A stretch of 64,000 nucleotides of DNA. Origin: Deroplatys truncata. Lineage: Eukaryota > Arthropoda > Insecta > Mantodea > Mantidae. Below the pieces are notes generated by a model. The model was not told the origin of the DNA, made no database searches, and saw nothing but the letters and a program-made list of their open reading frames with translations. A program made the position numbers and the translations under genes. Below are positions 22,500 to 34,383 of the stretch, one piece after another. The stretch spans positions 108,922,350 through 108,986,349 of the forward strand of contig CM060979.1 of assembly GCA_030765065.1 (NCBI GenBank). The letters are read 5' to 3'. Numbering within the stretch: position 1 is the first letter of the stretch; each line of letters opens with the position of its first letter.

Positions 22500-23430
22500 C
22501 TATTTGAAGTAATTGAAAATATTTATCAAGAAGCAAAAATTCAAATATCAGGAGCTAAAGAGTCAAAAACAGAAAAAAACTAACATAGGAGTAAGACAAG
22601 GATGCAGTATGTCTCCATTACTATATGTGTGTGCATGTGACAGAGAGAGAGAGAGAGATTGTTACACAATGGATTAATTAGTATATCTTTCTATTTAAAC
22701 AATTGTAATAAAAAGACTATGCATTGACTTTAATGTAGAAGAGCTTCAAAAGTCAACTTATGTATTCAATTAGGTAGCAATAGAATATAGCATGACAATC
22801 TCCCTAGGTAAAAAGTAATGAAGGAAAGGAAAAGAAAGTAAGGTTAAAAATTGTTATATAACACCAGATTACGAAACAGGTGTTAGAGTTTAAATATTTA
22901 GGATGAAGTTCATCATATCAATGATAAACCTGATATTAATAAAAAATGAAAGCCTATAATTATTTTAATGGCACTATAAAATAATGGAAAAACAAAGCAA
23001 GAAAACACACAATATTAATATGTTAAGAAGTACGTCAGTGTAAAAATTAATGTATGGGAGTGAAGTAGAAATTATGACAGAGAAAAACAAACGAAGACTC
23101 AAGTAAACGAAATTATTTTTAAGAGTAGTGACAGTATTCAAGAGAACAGATCATAAAAGAAATGGATATATAAAAAAAGAATTACAGACACAATCTGAAT
23201 GAAAACATTAAAGAATATAAAACTATGTGGATATCATCTTCAGAGAATGAATACAGAGAGACTGTTATTTGTGTTGTATTTCTTTCTCATTCCATTTTAA
23301 AAATTATAAACCAATAGGGAAAAGAAATACTGGAAGACCAAATAAAAGATGATACGAACAGAATATGTAGTTTTCTACAAACAGAAATATCTAATGCATG
23401 AAGGAAGAAGAAAATAATAATAAGTATAAT
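22500..23430 (+). pseudogene. Non-LTR retrotransposon reverse transcriptase relic
   Basis: A LINE reverse transcriptase broken by many stops. IENIYQEAKIQISGAKESK (from about 22512) is the usual helix before the template-grip motif. GVRQGCSMSPLLY (22588-22626) is the conserved RT motif in which GxxQG precedes the SPLL turn. Further down come a FKYLG segment (about 22890), MYGSEVEIMTEKNKRRLK (from 23050; the LLYGSETW-type thumb motif) and GKRNTGRPNKR (about 23317-23350; the basic G-R-P-x-x-R tail). The catalytic YADD region is not readable. The order and spacing match RT to C-terminal tail of RTE/CR1-like LINEs; the clade cannot be fixed by eye. A (GA)n microsatellite interrupts it at 22641-22658. 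Confidence 0.8.
22641..22658. repeat. (GA)n microsatellite
   Basis: About nine GA units inside the LINE relic, preceded by a GT-rich stretch. Confidence 0.9.
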
Positions 23431-23999
23431 TTCTTTATTTGCATAATGTGAGGCACTTCCGCAGGGCATTACATATTAATGTGCATTCAATTGAGGGTGT
23501 AAACTAGTAAGAATAAAAACTCGATAATGAGTAGTTGGGATTTTCTCAACCCCCATTGTGATCCGGAATTAAGGGACATCAATAAGTCTACTACAATCAG
23601 GTTTTGAGGATATGTTCACTACGTAAAGAAAAGCACATTGCAAAGTTTCGAGTCCTAAAGTTGATTTATTCTGCTTTGCAATATAATATATATATATAAG
23701 CCCATGACGTTTTGCTATTCATAATTAATGTTTAGGTCATTGTACAGGTTACTTATAGAAATACTTTGTCTATAATTGTACAAAATTTAAATTTCTCACC
23801 AGAAATGATTTCGATTGCAAACATGCGTTTTTGTATGGCCCAACGGAAACAAAGAACGCTCCCTGAGCATTTAAAAGCGTACTACTTAAAATGTGGAAAA
23901 ATTCACACTAATAGCAGCGAATATTTTGGAAGGAGTTTTTACCGGAACTGTTTATTTACTTTACTAATGTTTAGTTTTCCTGTATGTTTCTTTTAACCA
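23431..23999. other. Interval without recognised feature
   Basis: AT-rich, including a short TA run at 23682-23698. The last part before 24000 may be eroded RptA. Confidence 0.4.
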
Positions 24000-24312
24000 T
24001 ATAATATTTTTAAGTTATAAAAATGCATAAGAATGAAAAGGGCTACAAAGGCTATTTATAGGAAATTCAAGGTAATGTTTAAATTTTATGTTTCATAAAG
24101 ATATCTGAAACGTATGATGTGATATTTTGATAAAAAGTAGGGTAATTTTCTTTAAGTAAAATGTTTCTGAAAATCTTTCTTGTATCCATAAAGGATGCCT
24201 GACTTAAATATTTAAGTTTGTAACCAGCCAACTTTTCCTTTTTGAGTTATGCTGTTCACAGGTGACTGAGAGGGTGCGCGCGCACATACACACACACATC
24301 TCTAACTTTAAG
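24000..24312 (+). repeat. RptA 3' half, old copy
   Basis: Contains GGAAATTCAAGGTAATGTTT, corresponding to the AGAAAATTCAAGATATACAT segment, then TTTTTGAGTTATGCTGTTCA (24239), followed by a GCGCGCACATACACACAC run. The sequence ends before the terminal hairpin. Heavily diverged. Confidence 0.5.
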
Positions 24313-24377
24313 CAGTGTATAAAAATAATGAGGTAACCATCTTATGCATTCATTAGGTGAAAAAGAAAGCGACGATA

Positions 24378-25247
24378 TACAGGGCGATTCAAAAAGATGG
24401 ACACACTTTCAGTTGGTTATATTTCCTGAAGTATATGCTGTGTTTTAATTCTGTAAATTGCGCTTGATTATACATACATGGAGGTTTACAGATGTTCAAT
24501 ATGTCCCCCTCTGGCTGCACCGATAATATCTAGACGGTAGCTGAATTCATCCCACACTCGATGAAGAATGTCTTGCGCCACTGATTTCACTGCAGCTGTG
24601 ATACGATTTCTTAGGTCATTCAAATTCGTGGGAAGAAGTGGTACGTAAACTGCATCTTTCACGAATCCCCACAAGAAGAAATAGCAGGGTGTGAAATCAG
24701 GAGACCTCGATGGCCAGGACTGAAGTGCCAAGTCTTCCTTCCCCATGCGGCCTATCCATCGTTGAGGTAGACATTCATTCAGGAAACACTGAACATTCCG
24801 ATAACAATGGAGTGGAGCTCAGTCGTGCTGGAAAAAGTAATCTCCTGAATCTTCATTCGTTTGAGGGCCAGTTTTGCAGCATACTAAGATAGGTTCCTAA
24901 AGTAAATGTCTGTTCGTCAAAGAACGCCTGTTTCGTCAAATTGTTTATTCCAACGATAAATGCTCTTCCTCGTTGGAGGTTGAACGTTAAACTTATGCCG
25001 AAATGCACACTGCACCGCAGTCACATACTCGTTTTACTGAACTCACGAATGCAGAGAATCTTGTGTTGCACTAGGCATTTCGCTTACAACTGACGCAGTA
25101 CGTATGCAGAAAAGCTGAACGCTACAGTGAGTGTAGTTTCGTAACTTTACAACATCGTCTTCAAATATACTTGGCAGCATTCAAGTACAATGTATAGTGC
25201 AGGAAATATAGCAGATTGAAAGTGTCCATCTTTTTTAATCAACCTGT
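24378..25247 (-). mobile_element. Mariner-like element, internally deleted (~870 bp)
   Basis: Terminal inverted repeats: left TACAGGGCGATTCAAAAAGA then TGGACACACTTTC, and right end complement TACAGGTTGATTAAAAAAGA then TGGACACTTTC, about 35 bp. TA flanks both ends (24376-24377 and 25248-25249). The coding strand is minus. N-terminal and C-terminal parts of the transposase are joined with the centre missing. Confidence 0.88.
24486..25078 (-). pseudogene. Mariner-like transposase, internally deleted and mutated
   Basis: The frame starts at an ATG complementary to 25076-25078. A helix-turn-helix part reads TAVQCAFRHKFNVQPPTRKS then IYRWNKQFDETGVL. The middle, with the first catalytic Asp, is deleted. 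The C-terminal part resumes GDYFFQHD then a stop in place of the usual Gly, then APLHC. It continues RWIGRMGKEDLALQSW, PSRSPDFTPC and finally Tyr at the place of the expected third catalytic Asp in the usual TPCDFFLWG. The end, RLDIIGAARGGHIEHL, is intact. Three independent lesions (deletion, stop in the HDGAP motif, Asp to Tyr) leave it inactive. The C-terminal 86 residues are still open, which suggests a fairly young insertion. Confidence 0.88.
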
Positions 25248-25249
25248 AT

Positions 25250-26391
25250 AATCTTCGCCACTTGGTTATAGAGCATAGGTTGGCAACGCCAATCGTATCT
25301 TACGTCACCACGACGTAGAAGCTCTCCACCCTCCCCCCCCCCATCTACCTCCAGCTGGGAAGGTTGGCCTGCGTTGCTGATCGAGAGGAGAGAGCTTTTC
25401 CAACTTCGGTCAAGACAACACTTTTGGCATTAGCCAGTTGGTTACTGCGTCGACATGAGTGAGACCATGTAGATGGAACTAATGTTTGGTAATGTATCTC
25501 TTTCTTGTACTTTATATTGGGAGACATCAGGGTATCTCTCATTAGGATATCGTTTACGTCGTTATTCAATATTCTAAAATGTGATTTAAAGCGGAAGCGC
25601 AATATGGTGATTCTTTCAACTCTTTTAAATTGATTGCAACTTGTTTGAGCTGTGGGGACAGCCATTGTTTAATGGGGCAGTTAACTCACTGTGAATTCAA
25701 CTTTAGTTATGTTCTATGAACTGAGTTGATGATGCAGTGAGATATATTATATGCGGTACTAATTACCTTAAGTTGAGCTTTTAATTTATTTAATACCTGA
25801 GTTGTAATTGAGAGTGAAATATTGTACTCGCTTTGTAATTAAGTGTAAATCACTTGGTATTGAATGCTCCTTTTAAAACCTTTGTTTTACGTTCCACTAA
25901 AAGCTAATTTATATATGTATTTGGCTAGTTTAAATTCACGATGAAATGCAAATAAACAGGAACACGAATGATGAACAACTAAATTCATGCCATAGCATTT
26001 TCATTTATACATAGGTGACAATTCATTTTAGTATTTAAATTACTAGTTGTTGACTGCGCAGATCACAGACATACTATACATACGATTAAATATATGTTTT
26101 ATATGTATTATACTGTTATGAACTTGTATTTCAATGATTGTTGAATATTTAATACTCATACCAGTTTAACGTTTCAGTTATTTATGTTCCCTACCGATCC
26201 CGGAGTATCCTTAGCCTCGTAGAACCAGTACGATTCCAAGTTACACTCAACCACCTAGGAATTAGGAGATTCCAAAATCACCGTGGCCACGCAATTTACG
26301 TAACTTGAGAGGAGTAGGGAAGCAAGACGCCATTACCTGATTTCCATGTACATCGTTTGGAAACTTTCTAGTAGTACAATTCATACCGCGC
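25250..26391. other. Interval without recognised feature
   Basis: A C-run at 25333-25343 and a GC-richer patch around 25260-25460 lie next to the mariner-like element; the rest is AT-rich. An open minus frame at 25345-25665 has no recognisable homology. Confidence 0.45.
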
Positions 26392-26930
26392 GGGATGGCT
26401 CAGGCGGCAATGCCTGTGGTCTGCATTCGGGAGGCCCCGGTTTCGATCGCGGCGACCACCCACTCTGACTCATGGGTGTTTTCGGGGCTTTCCGGGTCTT
26501 TAGGCGAATGCCGGAGTGGCTTTTTTGAGCCCCCGCCATTTCGTTTCATTCATCATTACATTAATCCTTCATCCCGTTTGTCTCTTCTTTCAGGGTCAGA
26601 AGTGTCGCGATGGTATTTCGGTCCGCTGTCCAGAGGGGAAAAACGATGCTCTCTGTGAACTCTCTCCGTCCCTCGGCCGGGGTAACCGAGACCTCTTGAA
26701 GGGCGTTGGATCCCCTCTATGTGGGGGGAGTCCCCAGTCTGCTTCTATGTCTGCCGGGGTATCTACTTCTGAAAACTTAGAGATCCTGTGATTGCTGCAC
26801 CGTCGCTCCTGGATCCCACCGTTCGGTGTCTCTCGCCTCAACCTTCCTCCCGGGCACGCCCCCTTGTGGGATGCAGGTACAATATCCCCTTTGGAGCGGT
26901 GCCGAGTCTCCTCCATGAAGGAGGATAAGA
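26392..26930 (+). mobile_element. SINE1 copy, best tRNA-like head
   Basis: The head GCGCGGGATGGCTCAGGCGG (26389) gives a clear A box (TGGCTCAGGCGG), and CCGGTTTCGATCGC (about 26439) gives the B box. The body includes CATTTCGTTTCATTCATCAT, TGTCGCGATGGTATTTCGG, TTGAAGGGCGTTGG and a GAGTCTCC segment near the 3' end, colinear in reverse with 43955-44515. It is GC-rich against its flanks. The open frames on both strands follow SINE sequence and are not genes. Confidence 0.8.
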
Positions 26931-27235
26931 TAAGTACAATTTATGAAACATATTACACTAAGATAAACAAACAAAAAGTTTTAGAATAGTATGAAAAATA
27001 GGATTATTGAAAAATAATCCTTCAAAAATACCACAATTTCGCAGTCTCTTGCAGCTCACTATTTAAAGACGTTTAATATGGATTTCAATTCGATAGCATT
27101 TTGAGGTTTATAACACACATTTCATAGTTTTAGAATAGGAAGGTTTCTCTCTCTCCCTCTCTCTCTAATATAAATGGGGTTACTCCTTAATCTCCCACTT
27201 TAGCTGTTATTTAGAAACACAGTATATTTTTTACT

Positions 27236-28081
27236 TTTTCTACTACGCATAGTAAGCAGTGGAAGTATTGCGTTCTATCCAAAAATTATACCAAAATTTC
27301 AGCGGAAATAAATGTTTTGAAGCCCGCTGAATTTTTGGAAACATGTCCGTGCATGTGTCTGTATGTGAACAGCATAACACAAAAAACCAAAAGTCGGATA
27401 AATACCAAACTAGGTATTTAGGTTTCATATTTTCCAAAGACGCGTCACGAAGATTTCCAACTAAACCCGTCAGCCTAAATTACCCCTTACATGAAATACT
27501 TTCGATTTTTTTATTTTCTAAAAAACGGCTCTAACGATATGGATTAAAATTCCATAAAGAAAGATATTTACATGAAAAATAAAACGTATATCTTGAATTT
27601 TCTGAGAATAGCCTATGAAGTTCTGTTCATTCAGAAGGAATTTTGTATAATCGTGTATTAACTAGTAAACGTTAAGTGATAAGACCAAAAGGTACTACAC
27701 AAAAAATGTAGATCTCTTTAAAACACGCGATTTATTTAAAATAATTTTTTGTACCATATGCTGTTTCTGAGAAACCTGTATTAAAGATTCGAGTTGTTCA
27801 TTTCTTGGTCATTCTCTCAAAGTCTTTCCAATATTCAGTTGTTTCTCGCGATTGCGTGGAAATGTGGAATTTTAAGGCCAGCATATACCGCCCTGTTCTT
27901 AAACATTTGACTGTCGCTGTTCTATTTGTATCTATAACGAAATGTATAATGCAAATATTTCTGAGAGGTTTGTTTGGATTAAAATGCACCAGATAAAGAC
28001 AAGCTTGAGTAACATTAATTTGTATACCTACTAATAACCGATACAGGGTAGAAAAAGCCATGTGAATGTAACACATCGAAT
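27236..28081 (-). repeat. RptA dispersed repeat, type II, near full length
   Basis: Begins with the 3' terminal signature CTTTTTCTACTACGCATAGT, carries the core complement GAACAGCATAACACAAAAAA (27368) and the type II internal segment (CGCGATTGCGTGGAAATGTG, 27847), and ends ATGTGAATGTAACACATCGA. A (CT)n patch precedes it at 27149-27168. Confidence 0.78.
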
Positions 28082-28179
28082 TTTCATTAAAGTATGCAGA
28101 AGTTACCCGCTAATTCTGATATATAATATGAGCTTTGGAATAACAACACTTCTCGCCTTCCTCGAACAGGTTGTCTGAT

Positions 28180-28440
28180 TTTCACCGAAAGAAGATGAGA
28201 TCTATACAGGATAGAGAAACAGTAATCACTTCTGACAATGTGACAGACTACAAGAAGATGGAAGTCCTGTCGGGCTGGTTTAAGTCCAATAATCCATTCT
28301 GCAGGAACCTTGATACAAGAGTCACTGCTTTTTCACCTGCCATGGCGTGAAACAAGACAAAAATTGGAAGCAGTACTTCAACTGGCTTTCACCAACCCTA
28401 TGATCTAGCACCGATAGGGCACGCATACGTCTGTGTCACT
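28180..28440 (+). pseudogene. Unidentified coding relic (low confidence)
   Basis: A short frame reads VITSDNVTDYKKMEVLSGWF then KSNNPFCRN before a stop. It has ordinary codon and amino-acid make-up, unlike the AT-driven frames around it. I do not recognise the family. It may be the decayed edge of a host-gene or transposon exon, or chance. It sits between two RptA copies. Confidence 0.2.
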
Positions 28441-28732
28441 TGAGCCCTTCATTGTCACCTTGTAAAGAATAGCTTTACACAAGCACTTATCGCTTTGTTC
28501 ACAACCCGGCCTATCCCCTTACTTCTCATTGAGGAATTTATGTGTCATAGGTCCTTATCTTGTTGCTAATTTATTACCATACCGTTTAATATGGCTGAAT
28601 TTTACACTCTCCATACTAAGACACAGCCTGTTTCGTCTTGACTATTAAAAAATACATCTTTTTGGTTGTTAGTATCAATGTATACTAACATAAGTGCAGA
28701 GATAATTCAGCATTTGAGGAGAGGAACTGAAG

Positions 28733-29645
28733 AAAATCTAATGTGTTTCCTTCACATTACATTCTCTACCTTCTATTGCTGGGTAAACAAACTATTCTTA
28801 GGAAAGCCTGCCTTTTTATCTGCTTCGTTTTAATCGACATAAACCTTTGCAGAAATAACTACGTTATACATTTAATTATAGATACAAAGGAGATAGCCAT
28901 AGTCATATGTTTAAGAGCTGACGCTATGCTGGCCTTAAAATTCCATGCAATCACGAGAAATAACTGAAAATCCACAGGGTTTGAAAAGAAGCATAAAATC
29001 ATATTCCAAATCCATTAGTGAAGGGTTTCTCGGAATGCTTATGTCAAAAAAATATTATTTGAGACAAATTATATGTTTTAGAGATACCTACATATTTTGT
29101 GTAGTGCGTTTTCGTCTATCGCTTAAAGTTTGCCAGTTATACAAGATTAAACAAAATTCCTTCAGAATGAAGAGGGCTTCACAGATTCCCCCCCAATAAC
29201 CGGAATATACATTTTATATGATTGTTAATACCTCTAATATATGGTATTTTAATCAGCACTATTAAGAACAATTTTAATCAAAATTTTTCTATAAAAAATT
29301 TCGACAAATGTTCCGTTTAAGGATAGTTGGTGATAGGGGCATTTTCTTGAAAATCTTCGTGTCGTATCTTTGGAATATACTGAATTTAAGTAACAAGTTT
29401 GGTATTTATCATACTTTCGTTTTTGAGTTATGCTGTTCAGTCACTCGCGCGCGCCCACACACACACACACACAAACATACACACACATGCACAAACACAC
29501 ATGCGCGTACTTTTTTCTAAAAATGTTTTTTTGGATACAGGGAGTCGGAAAATAGGTATTTGCGGTGAAATCCCTGCATCGAAATTTTGGGTGGAATACA
29601 GTACGTTCCCTACTTATTGTAGGTATCCAGTAGAGAAATAAAAAT
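28733..29645 (+). repeat. RptA dispersed repeat, type II, near full length
   Basis: Starts AAATCTAATGTG, has type II words (CTATGCTGGCCTTAAAATTC, CATGCAATCACGAGAAATAA, 28924-28965), then the common 3' half with GAGTTATGCTGTTCAG (29424), an expanded CA/GC-rich run (29435-29510) and the terminal GTAGAGAAATAAAAATG. Its CA tract is among the longest of the copies. Confidence 0.78.
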
Positions 29646-30737
29646 GTAGGAGAAGAGACAAAAATACAGTAAATATATTAAAACATATAAAAACCATGTT
29701 CGTGTATATAGTGTTACTTAATGCGCACCATTGTCGCCTTCGTTATAGTTATAAAATCAGAGACCATTTCTCAAATCTAAAACCTCTGCTTCCCTCCGTT
29801 AAGGAGAAGCATTTGGAGTCCTTAGTTAATACAAAGGTAGTAATTTCAAGTTTTTCTACCTATTATTTAATATTTTACCTAAAATGTAATAATAACAATA
29901 TAATAATAATTTATTCGGGTAATCTTAGGATATTCAAATACAGTTACATACAAACGTATATAATAGTATATTATGCAAAGAGACTATAATTGTAGTAATT
30001 AAAACGCGAGTATTATTATTAACCGAGTGAGCGAAGCGAAGCGAGGTTAATAATTATCATACGAGCGTTTTAATCACCGTTTTAGTCAAGTTTCATACGA
30101 CTGTTTATGCTCAACAATGTATCTAAATTAAAGGTTTCATAAGTATTCGTTTCTGGTTTGAGTAATGTGTTACAATCGTTATTCCTTTATCTATGGTTAC
30201 AATACAATGACCTTGTAGCACCTGTGTCAAACAAAGTTGCTAGCGTTGTGAGACGCACTACGCAGAATAATCGATACTTGCGCTTTCACAATGTTACGTG
30301 GCCACTTCTGATTGGTCGAATAACAATACTTTAATGAACAGATGTGCTACCAGTCGTATAAATACTACATTTTGGCATGGTCGAGCATAATGGTGATTAT
30401 ATTACATGGCAACGCACTCGCGGACTCTCTCCACTGCGCTAGTGATCCGGGAGTTGCCGTTGAAATGGTGCCGGTAGATGCCCCTTAAAACTCCGTACTT
30501 TATGGTATATGCTGGAAATGTTGACCTTCTGCCCACAGATAAGCATAACATATTGTCACTCACTCGCCTAAGCTGAGCAGCAGGAATTCTTGTGATTTCT
30601 TTCTCTATCTTTTGTGAGGATTTTAAAGATACACTCTTTCTTTCAGAGAACCGCATAAATAAAAATCAAAACTCGTTAAGTAGGGAGAGCGGGGGGACAC
30701 AAATAAACACTAATAATTCCGTCATCAATCACTTCAC
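29646..30737. other. Interval with an interrupted palindrome only
   Basis: AT-rich. The only structure noted is the inverted repeat at 29996-30076. The minus open frame at 30402-30656 has no recognisable homology. Confidence 0.45.
29996..30076. repeat. Inverted repeat with GCGAAGCGAAGCGAGG core
   Basis: Left arm TAATTAAAACGCGAGTATTA continuing TTATTAACC pairs, with small gaps, with right arm GGTTAATAATTATCATACGA continuing GCGTTTTAATCA. The 20-bp spacer is GC-rich and made of GCGAA units. This looks like a foldback or MITE end, but no partner terminus was found. Confidence 0.55.
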
Positions 30738-32226
30738 TGATCGTTAAAATAGTTGCCTTGGTACCTTTTTACTCACATTACATATGCGCTTGGATTTTCT
30801 TGCTGTGAAGCGCTTCTGGAAGAATACCTCATCATCAGCTGTAGACCTCGACTGGTTCAGCTTCTCCACCCCTGTCCACAAGATTTGAATTGGAAGATGA
30901 AATTACTGTCCTCTGTTGAGAATAATTGCTACCTGTCTGTGTTGGAACTATTGCCATCTGTGATGAAAGTTAAGAACTCCCTTGTCCTCCCTCCCTTCTA
31001 CTGCCAATTGATTGGATGAGCTGTATAATAGGATCTGATGATGGGATTACGAAATTCAAAACCTTCTTGATGTTGTGATCAATAAAGATGTTTTTTCCAA
31101 ATTTCCAAACGTGAAGGAACATGTATAGCTTTAAGTAGCTTGGTGTCTCTGCCAATCTCATGGTTTAACGTCCAGAAGTGATTGGCAACTGAAGAATTTT
31201 CCAATTGTTTTAATTTAATATTTATTTGATGGTCATTTGACGTGCTTTTAAGTTTATTTTTATTCTGCTAATGTAGGAGCGCTCGCAACCTTGACACTGA
31301 ATCTGATAAATTCCTGATTTTTAAATCACTTGCTGTGTGACACAAAGGTGTATTCAACATGTTTCTCAAATTAAAAATATTCTGTGGTGCCAATTGAATA
31401 TTGTATCTTCTAAACAATTTTTCAAACCGTTTGAACATAACAGGATGGTAAGTGAAATTTTTGTATACCATATTTTTTTATTCTAATTCTGTAAAGTCTG
31501 TTCATATGTAAAATATGTTTCTTCTGTGTTTTTAATTAAATTATTAATTAACTGTGGGCTAAATCCATTTTCATAAGCTGCATTGTTGATGTATTTAATT
31601 CGGTATTATAATCAACTTTTTCAAGAGGTGTATTAATTAATCTGAAGACTAGGCTTCTAAACACTGTGTGTTAATGTGAAATAGAATTACAATGATTACT
31701 TTTTATGTAGTTATCTACATGAGTATGTTTTCTGTATATTTCAAATTTTAATATATTACTCTTTCTTTTTATTAATAAATCCAAAAGGTTAAAACATTAT
31801 CCATTTCTGTTTCCACAGTAAATTGAATATTTATGTCTTGATTATTCAAGATATCTAATGCAATATCAGTACATTGTTGAAGTACAATGGCGTAAACGTC
31901 GTGTATATCTAAACCAAATTTTAAAAATATCAGGATGAGATAATATTACAGCCTTCTCCAGAGATTTCATATAAAGTTCTGCTAATAATGCAGACAATTG
32001 ATTACCCATAATTAGTCCATGTGTCTATTTGTGAAAGGTATTGTTAAAGGTGAAATATTTCCGAACTATACAGCATATCATGAGTGCAATCAGATTTTGA
32101 ATTTTATTTTCCTCTAAGTTAATTGAAGATAACCATGTTTTTAATAATAATGATATATTATCTATTGGGACATTGGTAAGTAATGACTTATTATCAAATG
32201 ATGGTGAAAATTTTAGTATTAATTAT
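30738..32226 (-). pseudogene. Penelope-like element, RT plus GIY-YIG, left arm
   Basis: Penelope-like elements encode one protein, an N-terminal reverse transcriptase and a C-terminal GIY-YIG endonuclease. Read on the minus strand: FDNKSLLTNVPIDNI (about 32195-32150; the FD-x-x-SL-x-TN-x-P motif), NLEENKIQNLIALMI, HGLIMGN, a stop, then LSALLAEL (about 32015-31970; the GxPMGxPLSxLLAE motif). Next is a damaged YVDD region reading IHDVYAIV, then FEIYRKHTHVDNY (the E-x-YRK-x-T motif), SGIYQIQCQGC and SYIS (31317-31264; GIY and a YIG variant), then LKAIHVPSRLEIW. Several stops and frame changes. Upstream domains are missing, so the copy is 5'-truncated. The 3' end is at about 30738. Confidence 0.85.
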
Positions 32227-33538
32227 CAATTCAGATGATATTTATCAATGTCATCTCATCCTGATACTGCTAAAATTTTGTTTAGATTGTGAACGATATT
32301 TTTGCCATATGCCTCAACATGGTACTCATACTGCATTAAATATCTTGAATAATCAAGGCATAAATATTCAAATTACCACGTAAATAGAAAAGGGTAATAT
32401 GTTACTTTTTCGATTTATTAATAAAAAGAAGGGATAATATCTTAAAATTTGGAATTTACAGAAAATATTTATGAAAATCTTTTGTGAAAAACTAAATAAA
32501 AATAATCACCTAACCTTATTTCATATCAGCATGCAGTGTTTAGAAGCTTAGTGTTTAGATTAATTAATACATCTCTTGAAAAATATGTTTATAATACTGG
32601 ATTAATATACCTCAAGAACGTAGCTTGTGAAAATGGATTTAGTCCACAGTTAATTATTAATTTAATTAAAAACACAAACAGAAACATATTTTACATAAAA
32701 CTAGTTCTTTACAGAATCCAAATAATAAGTTTATGGTGTACATAAATTCACTTACCATCTTGTTACGTTCAAATAGCTTAAAAAAGTATTCAGAAGATGT
32801 AGTATTTAGTTGGCACCTCAAAATATTTTTAATTTGAGAAACATGTTGAACATACCTTTGTCTAACACAACAGATAATTTCAAAATTCATGAGTTTACCA
32901 GATTCAGTGGATATATTGTGATATATTAAATTAAAACAATTGGATAACTCTGCAGTTGCCAATCACTTGTAGACGTCAAATCATCAGAGAGGCCGAGTCA
33001 CCAAGCTACTTAAAGCTATACATGTTCCTTCAGGTTTGGAAATTTGGGAAAAATCTTCATTCATCACAACATTAAGTAGGTTTTGAATTTCGAAATCCCA
33101 CAATCAGATCCTATGCTGCAGCTCATCCAATCAATTGGCAGAAGACACAAGACAAGGGAGTTCTCAATCTTCACCACAGAGGCAGTGATTCCAACAGAGG
33201 CGAGTGACAATTATTCTCAAGAGAGGGCAGCAATTTAATCTTCCAATTCCAATATTGTAGACAGGGGTGGAGATGCTGAACCAGTCGAGGTCTACAGCTG
33301 ATAACAAAAAATTGAGTTCTATTTATGGATGCTCCTTAACTACTATGGTCCTCAGCGTCCTATTCTATATTAGGCGTGAAAGACCGGATACTTTGCTCAG
33401 AGGCCTCTCTATCAGGCTTGAGGTTCTTTTACGTGCCATAAATCTACGACACGGGACCAACGGCTTTACTTCCCTTCCGAAGAAAGTCATGCTAAGGATT
33501 TTTACGCCCGAAAAAATCCATCACCCTCCGCCGGGATT

Positions 33539-34383
33539 TGTTGCAGATCTCAATGGCTAGTATTATCTTATTTGTTGAGGGTCACTTGTTTTATTATTTT
33601 AAATTTGGGGTTCTTTGTCCTCCGGCTAGCTATTATAACTCAGTCAAACACGTTTCTCTAAGCAGGGTGTGTAAACGGAAAGGAGTTGTTGCTAAAAGAT
33701 AACACACTTGTTTCTACACTTTTATTGCCGTCACACTTAATTAATAATTCACATATTTAATCTTTATACACGCCTGACTAAAACTGTGACATTTCCGAAT
33801 GTAACTACAGTCGTATTCGTTGCCGAGCACCAATTATTTCGCGTACTTTACATTTTTGTAACTAACTCTGCGACGTGCATCTCGTGAGAGATTCTTCCGA
33901 ACTGTGCGACGTGTACCTCGTGAAAGATTCTTCAAAACTGTGTGACGTGCACCTCGTGAGAGATGCCTTAGAACTGTGCGAGACTTGCTTGTGGCTCGAG
34001 AATATATACTCCTTCACCTCGAATTGCCTAAATATTATAATATAGCTCCTATTCGTTACCAAATCGCGCCCACTTTAGCGTTTGTTTTGGTCAGGCAATC
34101 ACTACTACTAACATATATACTCTAGGGAAGATATTTCCTCCATTTCTAAAAAAAAGGCACGCTACCCTGACGTCATTTGTTTGTCTCTTCTTAGTGATAA
34201 ACAACTCACCCCCTCGGTTTATTGTTACCCACTTCTATTGTCAGTTTCAGTGAGGCCGTGTAAACTTATTTCCTAACAGTACTTATGGCTAACAAACATC
34301 TAAAATCCTGTATACAATAATATTAATTTACACTACAATCACTCTGGCATTCACAGCATGTTATGATATAAAATATTGCCTCA
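33539..34383. mobile_element. Candidate solo LTR (845 bp) nested in SINE2
   Basis: Sits exactly between SINE2 body and head. It begins TGTTGCAGAT, ends ATTGCCTCA, and is flanked by GATT on both sides (33535-33538 and 34384-34387). A TG...CA unit with a 4-bp duplication fits a solo LTR of a Ty3/gypsy-like element. A TATATACT-type TATA box occurs on either strand (33995; 34117). No second copy is in the window, so the identity is inferred from ends only. Confidence 0.45.
33866..33985. repeat. 36-bp tandem repeat, ~3.3 units
   Basis: Units of the type CTGTGCGACGTGCACCTCGT followed by GAGAGATTCTTCAGAA, starting near 33866, 33901, 33937 and 33973. It lies within the candidate LTR and resembles an enhancer-like repeat, but could equally be simple slippage. 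Confidence 0.8.

Noticed and set aside
26395..26974. Several overlapping open frames of 65-106 residues
   Set aside because: They lie on SINE1 sequence on both strands. The high GC of the SINE removes stops; nothing is conserved at protein level with other SINE1 copies.
33866..33985. CRISPR-like array
   Set aside because: Units are contiguous 36-mers without unique spacers, in a eukaryotic context.
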